A stretch of DNA of 5,289 nucleotides from positions 1 to 5,289 of the forward strand of contig JAISRU010000029.1 in the NCBI GenBank assembly GCA_031273515.1, read 5' to 3'. The DNA comes from Bacteroidales bacterium (GTDB lineage: Bacteria; Bacteroidota; Bacteroidia; Bacteroidales; WCHB1-69). The position numbers and the translations under genes were made by a program. The notes under the pieces are model-generated. The model did not search any database and was not told where the DNA came from. It saw only the letters and a program-made list of their open reading frames with translations. Positions 1 to 4,836 of this stretch are shown here, one piece after another. How positions within the stretch are numbered: the first letter of the stretch is position 1; each line of letters starts with the position of its first letter.

Positions 1-132
1 CGACAAGACGAAAACAAAAAGATAATAGCATATTCTGCCAAAAATTACATCAATTTTGAACATAAGATACTAACGGGACAGGCGTTGCCGTCCTTTATGC
101 GACAATTTGAAATGCACCCGATTGTGGATTAA
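1..132 (+). CDS. C-terminal fragment of an unidentified protein (5' end outside window)
   Basis: Frame 1 is open from the first base to a TAA at 130-132, giving 43 residues that end FMRQFEMHPIVD. The other two forward frames hit stops within this stretch. The composition is protein-like, with mixed charged, aromatic and aliphatic residues, but I do not recognise a family. A candidate terminator overlaps the stop codon, as expected for a gene end. Against coding: bases 6-20 match the A-rich tract at 3203-3217, and bases 22-38 resemble 3013-3030 in the noncoding repeat region, so part of this could be repeat sequence. An open frame of this length could also occur by chance. The gene is not the expected rnfB, because no CxxC iron-sulfur motifs are visible in this fragment. 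Confidence 0.5.
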   Translation, partial: RQDENKKIIAYSAKNYINFEHKILTGQALPSFMRQFEMHPIVD

Positions 133-150
133 TTCGGTTAATTCTTTTTT
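126..150 (+). terminator. Weak intrinsic terminator after the first gene
   Basis: GGATTAA (126-132) can pair with TTAATTC (138-144), with one G-T wobble, around a TTCGG loop. Six T residues (145-150) follow. The stem is A/T-rich and therefore weak, but its position on the stop codon of the partial upstream gene fits a transcription end. Confidence 0.42.
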
Positions 151-220
151 GAGGCGCTATGAAACACCCATGACAAAATAAATTTGGACACACAAGGGGA
201 TGATTATATAAAGACAGTCC

Positions 221-256
221 TCATTGCGAGAGTGAAGCAATGTGGCAATCCAGAAA
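221..256 (+). repeat. Dispersed CATTGCG...GGCAATCC repeat, copy 1
   Basis: It begins TCATTGCGAG and ends GTGGCAATCCAGAAA, with the short inverted arms ATTGC (223-227) and GCAAT (245-249). A second copy in the same orientation lies at 2871-2905, after rnfD; the two share both ends and differ in the middle. From memory, similar elements of the form CATTGCGAG...GCAATCC are scattered through intergenic DNA in many bacterial genomes. No function is assigned. Confidence 0.75.
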
Positions 257-275
257 TATTCTTTCGTGGGCTCGC

Positions 276-310
276 TTGTTCACTCGTTTACCTGTCCACT
301 TGTTCACTAT
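276..310 (+). repeat. TTGTTCACT-type dispersed repeat, copy 1
   Basis: TTGTTCACT occurs at 276-284 and again at 301-309, with CGTTTACC and TGTCCACTT between. Part of it recurs inverted at 2927-2953: TAGTGAACAA and AAGTGGACA are exact reverse complements of 301-310 and 293-301. TTGTTCACTCGTTTACC (276-292) recurs directly at 3888-3904 with one mismatch. It looks like a simple-sequence-derived intergenic family. Confidence 0.65.
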
Positions 311-425
311 TATAAAGATTTCGTTTACAATAATTTATTCCGTAGATTAAAATCGACATTTCAGGTTCGATAAAAAAATATTTGCGATTTTGACCTGCTT
401 AGTATTATCATATCAAAATAAATGA

Positions 426-433
426 TATTTTTG
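426..433 (+). promoter_or_regulatory. Bacteroidota -7 promoter box for rnfCD
   Basis: TATTTTTG matches the Bacteroidota -7 consensus TAnnTTTG exactly. It lies 37 bases before the rnfC start codon, which leaves a short leader. No good TTG-type -33 box is visible at the usual spacing. An 8-mer in A/T-rich DNA can match by chance, so support is moderate. Confidence 0.5.
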
Positions 434-470
434 CAAATCGAAATTTAGTGTGTAAAAAAACAGTATCGAC

Positions 471-1805
471 GTGAGAACATTTAGAAAAGGCGGAGTACAT
501 CCGCAAGAAAATAAATTAGCGCATCATGCTCCATTTGAAGATTTTCCGTTGCCCAAGCAGGCAGTATTATATGCAACGCAGCATCTGGGAACTCCTTCGG
601 TTGTGATCGTGGAAAAAGGAGAGAGTCTTAAAACAGGTCAGCTGATTGCAAAAGGAGAAGCATTTATTTCGGCAAATTTGCATTCTCCCTGTACGGGGAC
701 GGTTGCTAAAGTAGAACCTGCGCCGGAGATGAGCGGATACAAAAAAATGGCGATTACGATTGATGTACAAGAAGAAGACGTATGGGAAGAAGGTATTGAT
801 ACCTCTCCCGAAATAGACAGAGAAATAAAACTTTCCTCTGCCGAAATCATTGAGAAAATAAAAGAAAAAGGAGTAGTCGGATTAGGCGGAGCCTGTTTTC
901 CTACCCACATCAAACTGATGGTTCCGCCGGGAAGAAAAGCCGAATATTGTATCATCAATGCCGCCGAATGCGAACCATATATCTCGGTTGACAATCGAAT
1001 TATGTTAGAGAGAACGGAAGAATTTCTTGTCGGCGCCTGTATATTGCGGACGGCTTTGGGATTGTCTTCGGTCGATATTGGCGTCGAACACAATAAACCG
1101 GAAGCTATTGCTCGTCTGAAAGAGGTCGCCGCCGATTTCAAGGGAATAAACATTCATACCTTGCGCACAAAATATCCTCAGGGAGCGGAAAAACAATTGA
1201 TAAAAGCCATTACAAATCGTGAAGTCCCTGCGGGAAAATTACCCATCGACGTGGGTTGCGTGGTGGATAATGTAGCGACAGCTTTGTCGGTATACGAAGC
1301 CGTGCAAAAAAACAAACCGCTTATTGTGAGTTATATAACCTATTCGGGAAAATCGGTCGCGATTCCGAAAAACTACAGAGTGAGATTGGGTACTCCTCTC
1401 AGTCAGATTATCGAAGCCAACGGCGGATTGGCTGCCAATACGGGAAAAGTAATCAGCGGAGGTCCGATGATGGGAAAAGCCATTACCAATCTGAATGCCG
1501 GCATTACCAAAGGATTTTCTTCTCTTTTGCAGCTTGAAACAAAAGAAGCAAAGCGATTTGCTCCAGTCAATTGCATTCGTTGCGGAAAATGCGTAGACGC
1601 ATGTCCCATGGGATTAGAGGCTTATCTTTTAGCTCCTCTGGCAGAAAACAGTCGATGGGAAGACGCTGAACAGGCTTCGGTTATGAGTTGTATCGAATGC
1701 GGAAGTTGTCAGTTTATTTGTCCTGCCAATCGTCCATTGCTCGATTATATCCGTTTGAGTAAAAATAAAACAGGGGAAATGATACGTTCCCGCGTTCTAA
1801 AATAA
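471..1805 (+). CDS. rnfC: RnfC, NADH-binding iron-sulfur subunit of the Rnf complex
   Basis: RnfC is the peripheral subunit of the Rnf complex. It exchanges electrons with NAD(H) and passes them between ferredoxin/RnfB and the membrane subunits, coupling this to Na+ or H+ transport across the inner membrane. The 444-residue product opens with the typical GGVHPQENKL segment (7-16). HSPCTGTV (71-78) marks the N-terminal barrel-sandwich part. The complex I 51-kDa-like NADH/FMN region carries GLGGACFPTHIK (137-148) and NAAECEPY (163-170). Near the C-terminus are two ferredoxin-type motifs for two [4Fe-4S] clusters: C368/C371/C374/C378P and C407/C410/C413/C417P. The start is GTG at 471, chosen because the conserved N-terminus begins there; no clear ribosome binding site precedes it. 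The length fits the short RnfC form without the long C-terminal repeats of enterobacterial RsxC. rnfD follows after 24 bases. GGAC replaces the more usual GGAG in the nucleotide-binding loop. Confidence 0.97.
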   Translation: MRTFRKGGVHPQENKLAHHAPFEDFPLPKQAVLYATQHLGTPSVVIVEKGESLKTGQLIAKGEAFISANLHSPCTGTVAKVEPAPEMSGYKKMAITIDVQEEDVWEEGIDTSPEIDREIKLSSAEIIEKIKEKGVVGLGGACFPTHIKLMVPPGRKAEYCIINAAECEPYISVDNRIMLERTEEFLVGACILRTALGLSSVDIGVEHNKPEAIARLKEVAADFKGINIHTLRTKYPQGAEKQLIKAITNREVPAGKLPIDVGCVVDNVATALSVYEAVQKNKPLIVSYITYSGKSVAIPKNYRVRLGTPLSQIIEANGGLAANTGKVISGGPMMGKAITNLNAGITKGFSSLLQLETKEAKRFAPVNCIRCGKCVDACPMGLEAYLLAPLAENSRWEDAEQASVMSCIECGSCQFICPANRPLLDYIRLSKNKTGEMIRSRVLK

Positions 1806-1829
1806 TTGTAAATCTAAACAAGTAAAGAC

Positions 1830-2810
1830 ATGAGTTTATTACATATATCAGGTTCTCCACACGTTCACACTAACGATAGTGTAAAGAAAATTATGTGGAC
1901 GGTAGTTATTGCGTTAATTCCTGCGATGGTTTTTTCGTTTATTTATTATGGTATTGATGCCGTTCGCGTTACGCTTATCAGTGTCGCGGCATGTGTTGTT
2001 GCGGAATGGTTTTTTCAGCGGTTTTTCCTCAAAGAGAAGTCGACGATTTCCGACGGTTCGGCAGTGATAACAGGCATGTTGCTGGCGTTTAATGTGCCAA
2101 GCAATCTGTCGTGGTGGATTATTCTCATTGGAGCGCTTATCGCTATTGGCGTCAGCAAGATGGCATTTGGCGGTTTGGGCAAAAATGTGTTCAATCCAGC
2201 GTTGGTCGGACGGGTGTTCTTATTGATTTCTTTTCCTCAACAGATGACGTCCTGGACCCTGCCCTCTCAGGGATTTATGAATGTGGACGCCGCTACAGGA
2301 GCGACTCCTCTTGCGGTGATCAAATCGGCTATGAATGCGGGAGAAAAACCGACAGAACTGCTCGACAAACTCCCTACATACGCGCAACTCCTGATAGGAG
2401 AACGAGGCGGTTCTATAGGAGAAATTGCGGCGCTTGCTATCATCGCAGGAGGGATTCTCCTGTTGATCCGTAAGATTATCTCGTGGCATATTCCTGTAAC
2501 GTTCATCGGGACGGTTTTCCTTTTTTCGGCGATACTGCATTTGTACAATCCTGACCTTTACATTACTCCTGAGTTTCACATCCTGACAGGAGGATTATTG
2601 CTTGGCGCTGTCTTTATGGCGACGGACATGGTTACGTCTCCGATGAGCGGGAAAGGAAAAATTATCTTCGGTATCGGCTGCGGATTACTGACTATTCTTA
2701 TTCGGGTCTGGGGAAACTATCCCGAAGGAGTATCTTTTGCCATTCTGATTATGAATGCCTTCGTTCCTCTAATCAACAAAGGACTTAAACCTAAACGCTT
2801 TGGACAATGA
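1830..2810 (+). CDS. rnfD: RnfD, FMN-carrying membrane subunit of the Rnf complex
   Basis: RnfD is an integral inner-membrane subunit of the Rnf complex, homologous to NqrB, with a covalently bound FMN in the electron path coupled to ion transport. The 326-residue product has the family's usual length. Hydrophobic segments lie near residues 22-40, 44-62, 95-110, 125-135, 198-214, 221-237, 251-266, 278-293 and 300-316. The conserved GGLGKNVFNPALVGR is at 114-128. The flavin attachment motif DAATGATPL is at 153-161; by analogy with NqrB the phosphoester-linked residue would be T159. FMATDMVTSPMSGKGK at 262-277 is also typical. ATG at 1830 begins a normal N-terminus. It follows rnfC by 24 A/T-rich bases and is almost certainly co-transcribed. 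rnfG, rnfE and rnfA, which usually follow, are absent. The stop codon merges into a 7-bp tandem repeat, and no intrinsic terminator is evident just after it. Confidence 0.97.
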   Translation: MSLLHISGSPHVHTNDSVKKIMWTVVIALIPAMVFSFIYYGIDAVRVTLISVAACVVAEWFFQRFFLKEKSTISDGSAVITGMLLAFNVPSNLSWWIILIGALIAIGVSKMAFGGLGKNVFNPALVGRVFLLISFPQQMTSWTLPSQGFMNVDAATGATPLAVIKSAMNAGEKPTELLDKLPTYAQLLIGERGGSIGEIAALAIIAGGILLLIRKIISWHIPVTFIGTVFLFSAILHLYNPDLYITPEFHILTGGLLLGAVFMATDMVTSPMSGKGKIIFGIGCGLLTILIRVWGNYPEGVSFAILIMNAFVPLINKGLKPKRFGQ

Positions 2811-2845
2811 TTAATGATTAATGGTTAATGATAAATGGTTAATGC
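2811..2845 (+). repeat. Five copies of a 7-bp TTAATGR tandem repeat
   Basis: Units are TTAATGA, TTAATGG, TTAATGA, TAAATGG and TTAATGC, starting immediately after the rnfD stop. The last five bases of rnfD (AATGA, including its TGA stop) fit the same pattern. The array occupies the place where a ribosome binding site for rnfG would be expected. Confidence 0.85.
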
Positions 2846-2880
2846 CATTCGGACACAAATACCCACGTCGTCATTGCGAC
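2842..2880 (+). repeat. ATGCCATxCGGA...AATACCCA repeat, copy A
   Basis: Aligned from ATGCC with the copy at 3566-3604. The first 24 positions match at 20, and both copies continue into GTCATTG after a one-base shift. The copy here runs directly into the CATTGCG element at 2871, so the two may be parts of one larger composite repeat. Confidence 0.6.
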
Positions 2881-2905
2881 GGCGTAGCCGGTGGCAATCC
2901 AGAAA
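2871..2905 (+). repeat. Dispersed CATTGCG...GGCAATCC repeat, copy 2
   Basis: Same orientation as copy 1 at 221-256: TCATTGCGA at the start and GTGGCAATCCAGAAA at the end, with a changed middle (CGGCGTAGCCG). The middle of this copy can itself form a short inverted pair, CGGC/GCCG. It lies after rnfD, so rnfCD is bracketed by the two copies. Confidence 0.75.
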
Positions 2906-2926
2906 TTGTCTTGAACTCTGATTTAT

Positions 2927-2953
2927 TAGTGAACAAGTCGACAAGTGGACAAG
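2927..2953 (-). repeat. TTGTTCACT-type repeat, inverted copy
   Basis: TAGTGAACAA (2927-2936) and AAGTGGACA (2943-2951) are exact reverse complements of 301-310 and 293-301. The order relative to the neighbouring CATTGCG element is kept, but this part is flipped. Confidence 0.65.
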
Positions 2954-2959
2954 AAAACA

Positions 2960-3037
2960 ATTCTGCCGTATTCTGCGTAAATCAGCGGGGATTTGCGGTA
3001 ATCTGCGGGAAATAATAGCGGTATTCTGCGGGAAACA
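2960..3037 (+). repeat. Degenerate roughly 10-bp periodic array of TCTGCGG-type units
   Basis: Successive units read ATTCTGCCGT, ATTCTGCGTA, AATCAGCGGGG, ATTTGCGGTA, ATCTGCGGGAAATA, ATAGCGGT and ATTCTGCGGGAAAC. The shared core is TCTGCGG with spacing near 10 bases. The units resemble the ATCTGCG part of the 22-bp array at 3303-3434, so the two arrays may share an origin. Confidence 0.6.
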
Positions 3038-3135
3038 ATCTTCGTCGCTTTACGCCATTCTCAATTTATTTTGCTTGTTCAATAAAAATCTCTTAAGGAA
3101 TGAAAAATAAAAAACTTATAACGGATATGAAATTC

Positions 3136-3150
3136 GACCTCGAAGAGGTC
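3136..3150. repeat. GACCTC-GAA-GAGGTC hairpin
   Basis: A perfect 6-bp stem around a GAA triloop, followed by AAATGTTTATAGCAGAAA. A near-identical hairpin follows at 3186-3202. The tail loosely resembles the CATATCAATAGAAAA tail of the elements at 3725-3845. Confidence 0.65.
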
Positions 3151-3185
3151 AAATGTTTATAGCAGAAATGTACGCCTCTATTGTG

Positions 3186-3202
3186 CGACCTCGAAGGGGT
3201 CG
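3186..3202. repeat. CGACCTC-GAA-GGGGTCG hairpin
   Basis: A 7-bp stem including one T-G pair around GAA, followed by the A-rich tail AGACGAAAACAAAAA. The same 15-base tail occurs at 6-20 near the window start. It is probably the same family as the hairpin at 3136-3150. Confidence 0.6.
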
Positions 3203-3302
3203 AGACGAAAACAAAAAAAAGTCAGCAAAAAAAAGAAACAGAGCAAAAGTCCGCAATCCAATAGATTTCACAGCAGATACATCTGCGCACGTGTGCGGCA
3301 AA

Positions 3303-3434
3303 ATCTGCGTCAGGGAGAAAATTTATCTGCATCAGGGAGAAAATTTATCTGCATCAGGGAGAAAATTTATCTGCATCAGGGAGAAAATTTATCTGCGTCA
3401 GGGAGAAAATTTATCTGCATCAGGGAGAAAATTT
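3303..3434 (+). repeat. Six perfect-length copies of a 22-bp tandem repeat
   Basis: Units start at 3303, 3325, 3347, 3369, 3391 and 3413 with no spacers. Each runs ATCTGCRTCA then GGGAGAAAATTT. Units 1 and 5 have G at the variable seventh base and the other four have A; otherwise they are identical. Because 22 is not a multiple of three, the array reads through all three frames in turn, so the open frame across it (3153-3458) is not evidence of coding. The lack of spacers rules out a CRISPR array. The near identity implies recent expansion or ongoing homogenisation. Confidence 0.95.
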
Positions 3435-3565
3435 AGCCGGACAAGCGGAAAAAAATGATAGCTGATAATGAAACAGTTAGAAGAACATTCATAGATGTGT
3501 GTTTCATCAAGTCGTTTCTGTTAAAATTGTCTGAACCGCATTAAACAAATCGGAAATTTTTAGTC

Positions 3566-3604
3566 ATGCCATACGGATGAAAATACCCAATGCCGTCATT
3601 GTAA
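3566..3604 (+). repeat. ATGCCATxCGGA...AATACCCA repeat, copy B
   Basis: Partner of copy A at 2842-2880. It is followed by CATTGTAAG where copy A has CATTGCGAC, so the adjoining CATTGCG-type element appears only as a decayed start here. Confidence 0.55.
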
Positions 3605-3650
3605 GTCCCCACCCTGCCGTCGGGTCGTCAGGGAAAAAAGGAGGATGACG

Positions 3651-3682
3651 TAAGATGATTTCTCTTTGGAGAGGTCGTCTTA
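3651..3682 (+). other. 14-bp-stem hairpin with TTTG loop
   Basis: TAAGATGATTTCTC (3651-3664) pairs along its whole length with GAGAGGTCGTCTTA (3669-3682) around a TTTG loop. Three of the 14 pairs are T-G (3656-3677, 3659-3674, 3660-3673). These would be U-G pairs in a plus-strand RNA but A-C mismatches in a minus-strand RNA. No T-tract follows, so it is not an intrinsic terminator. No promoter box was found just upstream. Confidence 0.6.
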
Positions 3683-3685
3683 GGT

Positions 3686-3701
3686 GAATGTCCTACGGAC
3701 A
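3686..3701 (-). repeat. GTCC-TAC-GGAC hairpin, partial element
   Basis: These 16 bases are the exact reverse complement of 3764-3779. The hairpin is present, but the ATATCAATAGAAAA tail found in the neighbouring copies is missing from the matching side, so this looks like a truncated member of the family. Confidence 0.55.
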
Positions 3702-3724
3702 ATATGGTTAAGAGAGGTGTCGTG

Positions 3725-3758
3725 TTTTCTATTGATATGTATCCCCTGACGGGGAAAT
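3725..3758 (-). repeat. Hairpin-plus-tail element, copy 1 (inverted)
   Basis: Read on the minus strand, a hairpin TCCCC-GTCA-GGGGA is followed by CATATCAATAGAAAA. The tail (3725-3739 on the plus strand) is a perfect 15-base inverted match to 3779-3793. Copies 1 and 2 therefore face each other tail-outward across 3725-3793. Confidence 0.7.
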
Positions 3759-3761
3759 TCA

Positions 3762-3793
3762 AATGTCCGTAGGACATTCATATCAATAGAAAA
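3762..3793 (+). repeat. Hairpin-plus-tail element, copy 2
   Basis: AATGTCC-GTA-GGACATT is a perfect 7-bp stem at 3762-3778, directly followed by CATATCAATAGAAAA at 3779-3793. The stem sequence differs from copies 1 and 3, but pairing is intact and the CCGT core is kept. Confidence 0.75.
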
Positions 3794-3813
3794 GCATGAA
3801 TACCATAAAAACA

Positions 3814-3845
3814 AATCCCCGTATGGGATTCATATCAATACAAAA
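3814..3845 (+). repeat. Hairpin-plus-tail element, copy 3
   Basis: AATCCC (3814-3819) pairs with GGGATT (3825-3830) around CGTAT and is followed by CATATCAATACAAAA (3831-3845), one base different from the copy 2 tail. It has the same orientation as copy 2, and the two copies start 52 bases apart. Confidence 0.75.
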
Positions 3846-3897
3846 AGAGGAAAAAAGGGGGAAGATAATAATCGTCGCTTTGCGCTCTTGTTTACTC

Positions 3898-3918
3898 GTT
3901 TACCCTTTTCGGGTAAAT
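3898..3918. other. GTTTACCC-GGGTAAAT hairpin upstream of the barrel-protein gene
   Basis: GTTTACCC (3898-3905) pairs with GGGTAAAT (3911-3918), with one terminal G-T pair, around TTTTC. It is followed by short direct repeats, GGGTAAATATTA, GGGAAATATT and GGGTAAAT, up to 3940. It lies about 50 bases before the promoter box, so it could be an upstream regulatory site or a remnant repeat. There is no T-tract directly after the stem. Confidence 0.4.
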
Positions 3919-3970
3919 ATTAGGGAAATATTGGGTAAATAAAACAATGAAAAAATCAATTTATATTTTT

Positions 3971-3978
3971 TATCTTTG
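3971..3978 (+). promoter_or_regulatory. Bacteroidota -7 promoter box for the barrel-protein gene
   Basis: TATCTTTG is an exact match to TAnnTTTG, 22 bases before the ATG at 4001. It lies inside the region that would be coding if the upstream ATG at 3947 were used, so it argues for the 4001 start. No clear -33 box is visible. Confidence 0.65.
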
Positions 3979-4000
3979 CAAAAAATATAATTTATTTGTC

Positions 4001-4651
4001 ATGAAAAAAATAATTTGTTGTTTAGTATTTTTTCTTATGTGTTCGAACTGTTTGTCAGCACAAGAAACCGACTCGAAGCAAGAGTTTGGAGTGTATTTAA
4101 AAGGAAGTCTTGTTCATAGTTATAAATTTAAGTTGAACAATACTTTGAGCAATATGGGTTCTAAAAAACTTCCTGAAGTGCTTGCCGGTGGTGTTTTGGG
4201 TATATTCTATGGCATTAAAAACGTAGAACTTACATTGGATTTCGGAGCGGAAGGATTCTATAGTAAAACAAACACACGATTGTTTAATTTTCTTGCCAAT
4301 GTATCAGCAGGGTACAAATTGACATTACCCAAAAAAAACAGTTTGATTTTTGCAGGTAATATCGCTTATGAGGGGTACAATGTATTTGCCCATACAGTAG
4401 ACGGTAATCTGGATTTTGAAAATGCTGCTTTAATTAATGCTACTATGTTTCATTTGGAGTTGCAACAGCTTATGGCGGGACCCAAAATTACATGGAGAAA
4501 CCGAATGTGTGATGTCTCCGTTGGTTATGATATTGGTTGTATTCCGCTACGTTGGACGTCTGGCAGGATAAACCTTTCAAACAGTCCAAAAGAAAGAATT
4601 GACAGAGTACATTTAAGTCTTGCGGTTCATCTTGCAAAATATGACTTATAG
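4001..4651 (+). CDS. Secreted, probable outer-membrane beta-barrel protein
   Basis: The 216-residue product starts with a classic signal peptide: MKK, a hydrophobic core ICCLVFFLM, then likely cleavage after SNCLSA before QET (after A20), the pattern common in Bacteroidota exports. No proper lipobox surrounds C14 or C17, so a lipoprotein is unlikely. The mature part alternates glycine/aromatic-rich stretches such as AGGVLGIFYGIKNVELTLDF, LANVSAGYKLTL, SLIFAGNIAYEGYNVF and CDVSVGYDIGC, ending with RVHLSLAVHLAKYDL. These look like amphipathic strands of a small barrel resembling porin-family or OMP beta-barrel domains. Exact role unknown. An in-frame ATG at 3947 would add 18 residues before the signal peptide; ATG 4001 is preferred because a -7 box lies between them and because the signal peptide then starts at residue 1. 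It forms a single-gene unit closed by a strong terminator at 4702-4730. No link to Rnf is evident. Confidence 0.85.
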   Translation: MKKIICCLVFFLMCSNCLSAQETDSKQEFGVYLKGSLVHSYKFKLNNTLSNMGSKKLPEVLAGGVLGIFYGIKNVELTLDFGAEGFYSKTNTRLFNFLANVSAGYKLTLPKKNSLIFAGNIAYEGYNVFAHTVDGNLDFENAALINATMFHLELQQLMAGPKITWRNRMCDVSVGYDIGCIPLRWTSGRINLSNSPKERIDRVHLSLAVHLAKYDL

Positions 4652-4701
4652 GTCGAAGGATTAGAAAAGACGCTCTAATAATTCTTTCACTAAACATATT
4701 G

Positions 4702-4730
4702 AACGGGGGAAACTTCTCCCGTTTTTTTTT
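4702..4730 (+). terminator. Strong intrinsic terminator after the barrel-protein gene
   Basis: AACGGGGGA (4702-4710) pairs with TCTCCCGTT (4715-4723), with one G-T pair, around a four-base loop. An unbroken run of nine T residues (4722-4730) follows. It starts 51 bases after the stop at 4651. It also shows that the open frame extending back to 4699 is not the true start of the next gene. Confidence 0.92.
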
Positions 4731-4755
4731 GTCTATTTATTGCAGGACGGGACAC

Positions 4756-4836
4756 TTTGTTACTACTGCCGAATTTATAAACATATATACAATAATCGGA
4801 TTTTATTGCGTTATAAGTGCTGTAATCAGTAACAAA
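4756..4836. promoter_or_regulatory. Inverted 9-bp sites flanking the XRE gene's upstream region
   Basis: TTTGTTACT (4756-4764) and AGTAACAAA (4828-4836) are perfect reverse complements. The right arm ends six bases before the ATG at 4843. Small XRE-type regulators often bind their own upstream region, so these could be paired operators. That is inference; a 9-base inverted pair in A/T-rich DNA can arise by chance. No clear -7 box was found between the arms. Confidence 0.35.

Larger units (their letters stand above)
133..470. other. Noncoding region upstream of rnfC
   Basis: These 338 bases have no convincing gene. They hold the end of the candidate terminator, a CATTGCG-type dispersed repeat (221-256), a TTGTTCACT-type repeat (276-310), and an A/T-rich stretch leading to the promoter box at 426-433. 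rnfB commonly sits directly before rnfC in this group, and there is no trace of it here. Confidence 0.7.
2811..4000. other. Repeat-rich noncoding block between rnfD and the barrel-protein gene
   Basis: About 1.2 kb without a supportable gene. Open frames at 2821-3015 and 3153-3458 run through repeats and have no recognisable protein character. Apart from the repeats listed separately, the block holds a short copy of TTGTTTACTCGTTTACC (3888-3904), a repeated CGTCGCTTTRCG (3043-3054 and 3873-3884), and a stretch at 3515-3545 that resembles, from memory, a TTGTCTGAACC-type intergenic sequence common in Bacteroidota. Confidence 0.75.

Noticed and set aside
75..94. Hairpin GGGAC-A-GGC-GTT-GCC-GTCCT
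   Set aside because: It lies inside the probable coding end of the first gene, has a bulge and no following T-tract; it may be incidental.
350..397. Pseudoknot-like order of arms before rnfC: AAAATCG, CAGGT, CGATTTT, ACCTG
   Set aside because: The arms are short and A/T-rich, and the likely promoter box at 426-433 would place them upstream of the transcript, so an RNA role in the rnfC leader is unlikely.
638..1153. 171-codon minus-strand open frame
   Set aside because: It lies wholly inside rnfC, which has strong family motifs on the plus strand; it is a shadow frame.
2821..3015. 64-codon plus-strand open frame after rnfD
   Set aside because: It runs through the TTAATGR, CATTGCG and TCTGCGG repeats, does not resemble RnfG, and lacks a signal for translation.
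3100..3162. 20-codon frame from ATG after AAGGA
   Set aside because: The AAGGA lies too close to the ATG, no promoter box precedes it, and the second half is the GACCTC hairpin repeat.
3303..3434. CRISPR-like array
   Set aside because: Units are directly adjacent with no spacers, and there are no cas genes.
3153..3458. 101-codon plus-strand open frame
   Set aside because: Most of it is the 22-bp tandem repeat read in rotating frames, giving a 22-residue pseudo-repeat; there is no start-region signal or protein-like sequence.
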